64,000 nucleotides of DNA from NCBI GenBank assembly GCA_965601825.1, contig OZ271839.1, forward strand, positions 1,736,001 through 1,800,000, given 5' to 3'. Shown in pieces: positions 59,557 to 64,000 of the stretch. This stretch comes from HXMU1420-13 sp965601825 (GTDB lineage: Bacteria > Bacteroidota > Rhodothermia > Balneolales > Balneolaceae). The notes beneath the pieces are model-generated. The model did no database searches and was not told the DNA's origin. It was given only the letters and a program-made list of their open reading frames with translations. Numbering within the stretch: the first letter of the stretch is position 1; each line of letters starts with the position of its first letter. The position numbers and the translations under genes were made by a program.

Positions 59557-61200
59557 ATGAAAAAATGGTCGCGTAAGGCTAAAATACTTGCCTCAATAAC
59601 TGTTATTGGGGCAATAACTGTCGCTTTCCAGCCTACCGACATATACTTTCTGATCAAGAAAAACTTCACCATTTTTAGCGAAACCTATGAGAATGTAGCA
59701 CTCGAGTATGTAGATCAGGTTGATCCAGAGGTATTGATGAGAAATGGCTTGAATGCCATGCTAGAGACACTTGATCCGTATACGGTTTACTACAATGAGG
59801 CACAAAACGAACAAGCCGAAATTTTATCTCGAAGTAATTACGCTGGTATAGGAATCGATGCAGGGTACAGAGATGGACAAGTAGTTATAGTTGCTCCTAT
59901 GGATGGAGGGCCAGCTGATATTGCCGGGATAAGAGCAGGAGATATTATTCTTGCTATTGATGGTGTCACTACTGAAGGTTTGCAGCCCGAAGAAGTCCAA
60001 AATTTGACTATGGGGGAAATTGGGTCAACGGTGGTTTTGACTGTTAAGCGATATAATTTTGAAACACCATTGGATTTCGAAGTTGAACGCCAAAGCATTG
60101 ATATCAAAAATGTGACTTTTTCAGATAGAGTTGGAGAATCTGGTGAATTTGGATTTATACGACTAGCTCAATTTGGATTGAACTCCGGAGATGAAATCCG
60201 AACAGCAATTATTGATTTACAACAAAATGGTGAGCTTGACGGACTGATTCTTGATTTAAGAGATAATCCGGGTGGTATCTTACAAGAAGCAGTTTCTATA
60301 ATTGATAAGTTTATTGAACCCGGAATAACAGCTGTCGAAACACGTGGTAGAATCGCGGAATACAACCAAAGTTATGAGACACAGGAACCAATTTTCTTTG
60401 ATAAGCCTGTAGTCATATTGATGAATGGAGGGAGCGCCAGTGCTTCAGAAGTTGTAGCAGGCGCACTACAAGATTTAGATAGAGCGGTCGTAATCGGAGA
60501 GCGAAGTTTTGGAAAAGGATTGGTTCAAATAGTGAAGCCAATGCCTTACAATACATCCTTAAAAATCACTATATCAAGGTATTACACACCAAGTGGAAGA
60601 AGTATTCAGTCGGTAGCATATACTCATAATGCGCAGAATTCAACCGTGAATCGAGAAGAGATTTCAAATAGAGTATTTAGTACAAGAAATGGCCGACCTG
60701 TTAATGAAGGGCGAGGCATTGAACCTGATATTGAGCTATTAACTCCATCACCAACATTAATGGAAGTGGCATTATTTCAAGCCGGTTCGATTTTTGATTT
60801 TGCTACTCAGTATGAATCAGCAAATGAATCGTTTTCTTATCAGGATTTGCCGGATGATGTATATACTACTTTTGTAGAGTTCCTTAACTCCAGCAATTTT
60901 GATTTAAATCTTGAATCAGAACAGCTTTTGGACGAACTGGCAGCTAGTTTGGTGGAAATAGAAACGGCAAGCCAGCATATTGATGCGCTAAGAGAATCTA
61001 TTGAGGAAGAGAAAAGACAACGATTTATTGACAATGAAGTGTTGATACGTGAATTACTTTATCTGGAACTGGTTTCCAGATACGAAGGTCAAACCGGGAG
61101 AACAAAAGCTTCTTTTAAATTTGATGATCAGTTAGACCGGGCTATCCAGCTACTTTCTAATTCCTCAAGTATGGAATCTATCTTGAATGGTAACAGCTGA
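59557..61200 (+). CDS. C-terminal processing peptidase (S41, CtpA-like)
   Basis: A 547-residue periplasmic serine peptidase with an N-terminal membrane helix or signal anchor (about 9-25). A PDZ domain (about 90-170) contains DAGYRDGQVVIVAPMDGGP and GIRAGDIILAIDG. The S41 domain has DLRDNPGG, S295 in GSASASE and K320 in SFGKGLVQ; the 25-residue Ser-Lys spacing matches CtpA. It trims C-terminal tails of envelope proteins. The stop (TGA) overlaps the next gene's ATG by one base, and the transglycosylase precedes, so these form one operon. Confidence 0.92.
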   Translation: MKKWSRKAKILASITVIGAITVAFQPTDIYFLIKKNFTIFSETYENVALEYVDQVDPEVLMRNGLNAMLETLDPYTVYYNEAQNEQAEILSRSNYAGIGIDAGYRDGQVVIVAPMDGGPADIAGIRAGDIILAIDGVTTEGLQPEEVQNLTMGEIGSTVVLTVKRYNFETPLDFEVERQSIDIKNVTFSDRVGESGEFGFIRLAQFGLNSGDEIRTAIIDLQQNGELDGLILDLRDNPGGILQEAVSIIDKFIEPGITAVETRGRIAEYNQSYETQEPIFFDKPVVILMNGGSASASEVVAGALQDLDRAVVIGERSFGKGLVQIVKPMPYNTSLKITISRYYTPSGRSIQSVAYTHNAQNSTVNREEISNRVFSTRNGRPVNEGRGIEPDIELLTPSPTLMEVALFQAGSIFDFATQYESANESFSYQDLPDDVYTTFVEFLNSSNFDLNLESEQLLDELAASLVEIETASQHIDALRESIEEEKRQRFIDNEVLIRELLYLELVSRYEGQTGRTKASFKFDDQLDRAIQLLSNSSSMESILNGNS

Positions 61201-62048
61201 TGTTGCCTAAAGCAGATCTTCACATACATACTACTTGTTCGGATGGGCGAATGAGTCCATTTCAGGCAGTTGAAGCTGCTAAATATGCAAATCTAGCTGC
61301 ACTTTCTATTACTGATCATGATTCTATTGAAGGATATTTAAAAGCAAAAGAGTATGCCGACAAACTGGATATCCACTTAATACCCGGAGTAGAAATAACA
61401 GCTTCAATGGATGAAAAAGAAGTCCATATTCTGGCTTATTATTACGATCCAAGTTCAGAAAAATTAAATGATCTTCTATTACAGCAAAGGGTGGGTCGCA
61501 GGAATCGAATCAAAGGCATAATTTCAACCCTTAATGAATCAAGTATCGACATCAGCTATGAAGAAGTTCGTGCTGAGGCAAATGGTGCAAACATTGGAAG
61601 ACCACATGTTGCTCAGATTTTAATTCGGAAAGGATATGTTGGTAATTATTTCGAGGCATTTTCCAAGTATCTTAGTACGGAAAGATTAGGTGAAATCAAG
61701 CATACCTATCCAAGTTTTAGTGGAGTAATATCAACAATAAAATCAGCAGGTGGAGCAGCAATCTTAGCCCATCCCGGGAAATTGTATAACAATCAGGAAC
61801 TAGAACGTTTTTTGACAGCAGGAATTGATGGACTAGAGTGTATTCATCCAAGTCATAATTTTGATTTACAGAAGAAATATACCGAACTAACCGCTACTAA
61901 CTCTTTGTTACTAACGGGAGGAAGTGACTATCATGGCGATAGTGAAAGAGCAGAAGTTCATATTGGAATAGTAACAGTTTCAATGAAACATGTTAACAAA
62001 ATGAAGCGGATGACTGATCAAAGAAAATTAATTGTAAACGTTGAGTAA
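61200..62048 (+). CDS. PHP-domain phosphoesterase (YciV/TrpH-like)
   Basis: A 282-residue metal-dependent phosphoesterase of the PHP family. The motifs DLHIHTTCSDG (6-16), ITDHDS, PGVEIT, AHPGKL and GGSDYHGD carry the metal-binding His/Asp set. Its relatives include the 3',5'-nucleoside bisphosphate phosphatase and 5'-3' RNA exonuclease YciV (RNase AM). It is cytoplasmic. It overlaps the S41 gene by one base and precedes ribH by 2 bases. Confidence 0.9.
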   Translation: MLPKADLHIHTTCSDGRMSPFQAVEAAKYANLAALSITDHDSIEGYLKAKEYADKLDIHLIPGVEITASMDEKEVHILAYYYDPSSEKLNDLLLQQRVGRRNRIKGIISTLNESSIDISYEEVRAEANGANIGRPHVAQILIRKGYVGNYFEAFSKYLSTERLGEIKHTYPSFSGVISTIKSAGGAAILAHPGKLYNNQELERFLTAGIDGLECIHPSHNFDLQKKYTELTATNSLLLTGGSDYHGDSERAEVHIGIVTVSMKHVNKMKRMTDQRKLIVNVE

Positions 62049-62050
62049 CA

Positions 62051-62524
62051 ATGGCACATAGGATAATTGAGGGAAAAACAAACCCGGATGGCGCAAAAAT
62101 AGGAATAGTAGTATCACGTTGGAATTCAAGTATAACAGAGCAAATGCTAAGTGGTGCTTTGGCCGCTTTAAATGGAAATGGAATACATGATGAAAATGTT
62201 ATTGTGACAAGGTGTCCCGGTTCATTTGAAATTCCATTAGCAGCTGATTATTTACTCGATAAAACAGACGTTGACGGAGTAATAGCACTTGGTGTTGTGA
62301 TTAGAGGTGGAACTCCACATTTCGAGTATGTCTGCGATGCAGTAACTCGAGGCGTAATTGATTTGAATTTAAAATATCAGAAACCGGTAGCGTTTGGAGT
62401 ATTAACCACTGATGATGTTAAGCAAGCAATGGATAGGGCAGGAGAGAAAGGGAACAAAGGCGGAGAAGCGGCGTTAGCATTGCTAGAGATGATTGATTTA
62501 GGTTCTAAAATTGGCTCAAATTAA
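62051..62524 (+). CDS. ribH: 6,7-dimethyl-8-ribityllumazine synthase
   Basis: A 157-residue riboflavin-pathway enzyme condensing 5-amino-6-ribitylaminouracil with 3,4-dihydroxy-2-butanone 4-phosphate. The typical segments SRWNSSITEQML, CPGSFEIPLAADYL, GVVIRGGTPHFEYVCDAVTRG and FGVLTTDDVKQAMDRAG are all present, including the catalytic His in TPHFEYV. It assembles as a pentamer or 60-mer. It starts 2 bases after the PHP gene, so it is in the same transcript; no other rib gene is in view. Confidence 0.96.
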   Translation: MAHRIIEGKTNPDGAKIGIVVSRWNSSITEQMLSGALAALNGNGIHDENVIVTRCPGSFEIPLAADYLLDKTDVDGVIALGVVIRGGTPHFEYVCDAVTRGVIDLNLKYQKPVAFGVLTTDDVKQAMDRAGEKGNKGGEAALALLEMIDLGSKIGSN

Positions 62525-62597
62525 TATCGCCAAGCTTGATTTAGCGTCGATAAAACTCTAATTTTGAGGGCTTGAATCCAGCCAATAATTTCTTCCT

Positions 62598-63419
62598 TTG
62601 AAAGAGCTAACCCTTACAAAAACGGTACAATCCGACGCAGATAAAGCAAAGCAATCTTTGCTTTGTGATACGGGTGAAATACCAGAGCACATTGCCATTA
62701 TAATGGATGGGAATGGACGTTGGGCAAAAAGTAAAGGAAGTATACGTTTACACGGTCATAAAGTAGGCGTTGATTCTGTTAGAGATATAACTGAGGCTTG
62801 TGCACAACTGGGTGTGAAATACCTCACGCTATATGCTTTTTCTACAGAAAATTGGGGAAGACCTTCTGCTGAAGTACGTGGTCTGATGAGACTTCTGGTT
62901 TCATCACTCAGGAAAGAGGCAGATAATTTACATGAAAATGACATTCGCTTGGTAACGATTGGTCAAATGGATCGTTTTCCGGCTGATTGTCAGGTTGAAT
63001 TGCAAGAAGCAATTGATTTAACAAGCGAGAATAATCGTCTGCAGTTATGTTTAGCGTTAAGCTACTCCGGTAGATGGGATATTACTGAGGCAGTTAAAAA
63101 AATTGCTAATCATGTAAAAGAAGGAAGATTAGATCCCCAGCTAATTAACGATCAGATGATTACTGATCACCTGTCTACTGCAAATGTCCCTGATCCTGAT
63201 TTAATAATCAGAACAAGTGGTGAATATCGAATTAGCAATTTCTTACTGTGGCAGTTGGCATATTCCGAATTGTATATTACAGAACAATATTGGCCGGATT
63301 TTAGAAGAAACGAATTATACGAGGCAATCAAGTCGTACCAGAAGCGGGATAGAAGATTTGGAAAAGTACATAATGGCAGAGACGAAAAGACCACCGAATC
63401 CCGTTTACTCAAAAATTAA
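62598..63419 (+). CDS. uppS: Isoprenyl transferase (undecaprenyl diphosphate synthase)
   Basis: A 273-residue cis-prenyltransferase. The catalytic D37 in MDGNGRWAK (36-44) with HGHKVGVDSVRD, TLYAFSTENWGRP, and the C-terminal DLIIRTSGEYRISNFLLWQLAYSEL hold the allylic-substrate and magnesium sites. It builds the C55 carrier lipid that UppP recycles. Translation appears to start at TTG (62598), since no earlier in-frame ATG precedes the conserved core. The bamA gene follows, as in many bacteria. Confidence 0.95.
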   Translation: MKELTLTKTVQSDADKAKQSLLCDTGEIPEHIAIIMDGNGRWAKSKGSIRLHGHKVGVDSVRDITEACAQLGVKYLTLYAFSTENWGRPSAEVRGLMRLLVSSLRKEADNLHENDIRLVTIGQMDRFPADCQVELQEAIDLTSENNRLQLCLALSYSGRWDITEAVKKIANHVKEGRLDPQLINDQMITDHLSTANVPDPDLIIRTSGEYRISNFLLWQLAYSELYITEQYWPDFRRNELYEAIKSYQKRDRRFGKVHNGRDEKTTESRLLKN

Positions 63420-63431
63420 TTAAATCATCAA

Positions 63432-64000
63432 TTGGCTACCATCAGCGTGACAAACTCCGCGAAGCGAGTTCTTTTACTAACGATACTTACTTTATTTATA
63501 CCTGGAGCTTCATTTCTTGCTAGTGCACAGGAATTCCAGATTACTGATCCAACTTTAGAATTTCCTACCGAATACACCATATTAAGTGTTTCTGTTGAAG
63601 GAAATGAAAATACGAGAACTCAATTTATTGTGAACGCCAGTTCACTAATTGAGGGAACCCTAATTACTCATCCGGGAGAGGAAATCCCAGATGCGATTAA
63701 GAGATTATATCGAGTTGGACTATTCTCAGATGTTCAGGTATTCATCACAGAAAGAACGGGTACCGGTGTACACTTACTAATCAAAGTTGAAGAACAGCCA
63801 AGGTTACAAGAATACAAGCTTGAAGGTGTTAAACGATCTGAACGAAGAGATTTAAATGATGAAATCTTTTTAGTACCAGGTACTGCAATCACCGACGCAA
63901 ATATCGAACAAACTAAGTCTATCATTCGTCGTTTTTTTAGAGAAAAAGGATTTTGGTTTACCGAAGTAGAAACTCGGGTTGAGCCTGCCCAAACAGAGAA
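63432..64000 (+). CDS. bamA: Outer-membrane assembly factor BamA, N-terminal part (cut by the window)
   Basis: The reading frame from TTG at 63432 (an alternative GTG is at 63447) runs open to the window edge, 189 full codons. It begins with a signal peptide (VLLLTILTLFIPGASFLASA, then Q). POTRA-type repeats follow: YTILSVSVEGNENTRTQF, DAIKRLYRVGLFSDVQVFI, VHLLIKVEEQPRLQEYKLEG and the start of a further one, FREKGFWFTEVETRVE. This and the position directly after uppS identify BamA, which inserts beta-barrel proteins into the outer membrane. The barrel is outside the window. There is no ATG in a suitable place, so a non-ATG start is required. Confidence 0.85.
   Translation, partial: MATISVTNSAKRVLLLTILTLFIPGASFLASAQEFQITDPTLEFPTEYTILSVSVEGNENTRTQFIVNASSLIEGTLITHPGEEIPDAIKRLYRVGLFSDVQVFITERTGTGVHLLIKVEEQPRLQEYKLEGVKRSERRDLNDEIFLVPGTAITDANIEQTKSIIRRFFREKGFWFTEVETRVEPAQTE

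Overview
The window is an AT-rich chromosomal segment from a Gram-negative bacterium of the Bacteroidota/Balneolota (FCB) group. The evidence is a TonB-dependent receptor with a carboxypeptidase-like N-terminal domain, a secreted nuclease ending in a Por/T9SS-like sorting domain with the YPNPFNP signature, several lipoproteins ending in the lipobox cysteine, a GH97 glucosidase, a SprA-like surface protein, an ExbB-x-ExbD-ExbD operon, and a promoter of the Bacteroidota type (TTG-N20-TAATTTTG) before rpsT. The style of the YPNPFNP domain and the gene content suggest a Balneola/Gracilimonas-like marine organism; that placement is inference.

Layout. 1-5.8 kb: tRNA-Pro, a sugar epimerase/glycosyltransferase pair, a secreted propeller-like protein and a GH97 alpha-glucosidase lipoprotein. 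5.8-15 kb: an accessory region read entirely from the minus strand, holding small or poorly characterised genes (DUF1801-like, two GNATs, a cysteine-rich beta-helix protein, two NTF2-like secreted proteins, an Asp/Asn hydroxylase-like protein, an M23 peptidase followed by an ankyrin protein). Inside it, at about 10.3-12.6 kb, is what I read as an integron-type gene-cassette array without an integrase in view: three attC-like folded sites between same-orientation short-leader genes, with each complete cassette starting in a sequence that is the exact reverse complement of its own end box. 15-31 kb: housekeeping genes (HupE/UreJ-like, M3 peptidase, clpC, gpmI, rpsT, cmk, rpsA, a MoxR ATPase, uppP, an outer-membrane barrel, an Na+/H+ antiporter). 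31-49.6 kb: pterin dehydratase, rpsF-rpsR-rplI, dsbD, the SprA-like protein, exbB/exbD, thiL, ftsH, a TonB receptor with a beta-helix lipoprotein, and a pterin pair (PTPS and folE2). 49.6-64 kb: an (alpha/alpha)6-type glycosidase lipoprotein with a PD40 lipoprotein, the extracellular nuclease, nadE, and a run of envelope and metabolic genes (LysM lytic transglycosylase, S41 peptidase, PHP phosphatase, ribH, uppS, bamA) cut by the window edge.

How genes fit together. UppP, UppS, the lytic transglycosylase, the S41 protease and BamA are envelope-building functions. ExbB/ExbD would energise TonB receptors such as the one at 44 kb. FolE2 and the eukaryote-like PTPS, with the pterin-4a-carbinolamine dehydratase 17 kb away, suggest a tetrahydrobiopterin-type pathway. 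GH97 and the 776-residue glycosidase indicate polysaccharide or oligosaccharide use. No CRISPR array, insertion sequence, rRNA or prophage was seen.
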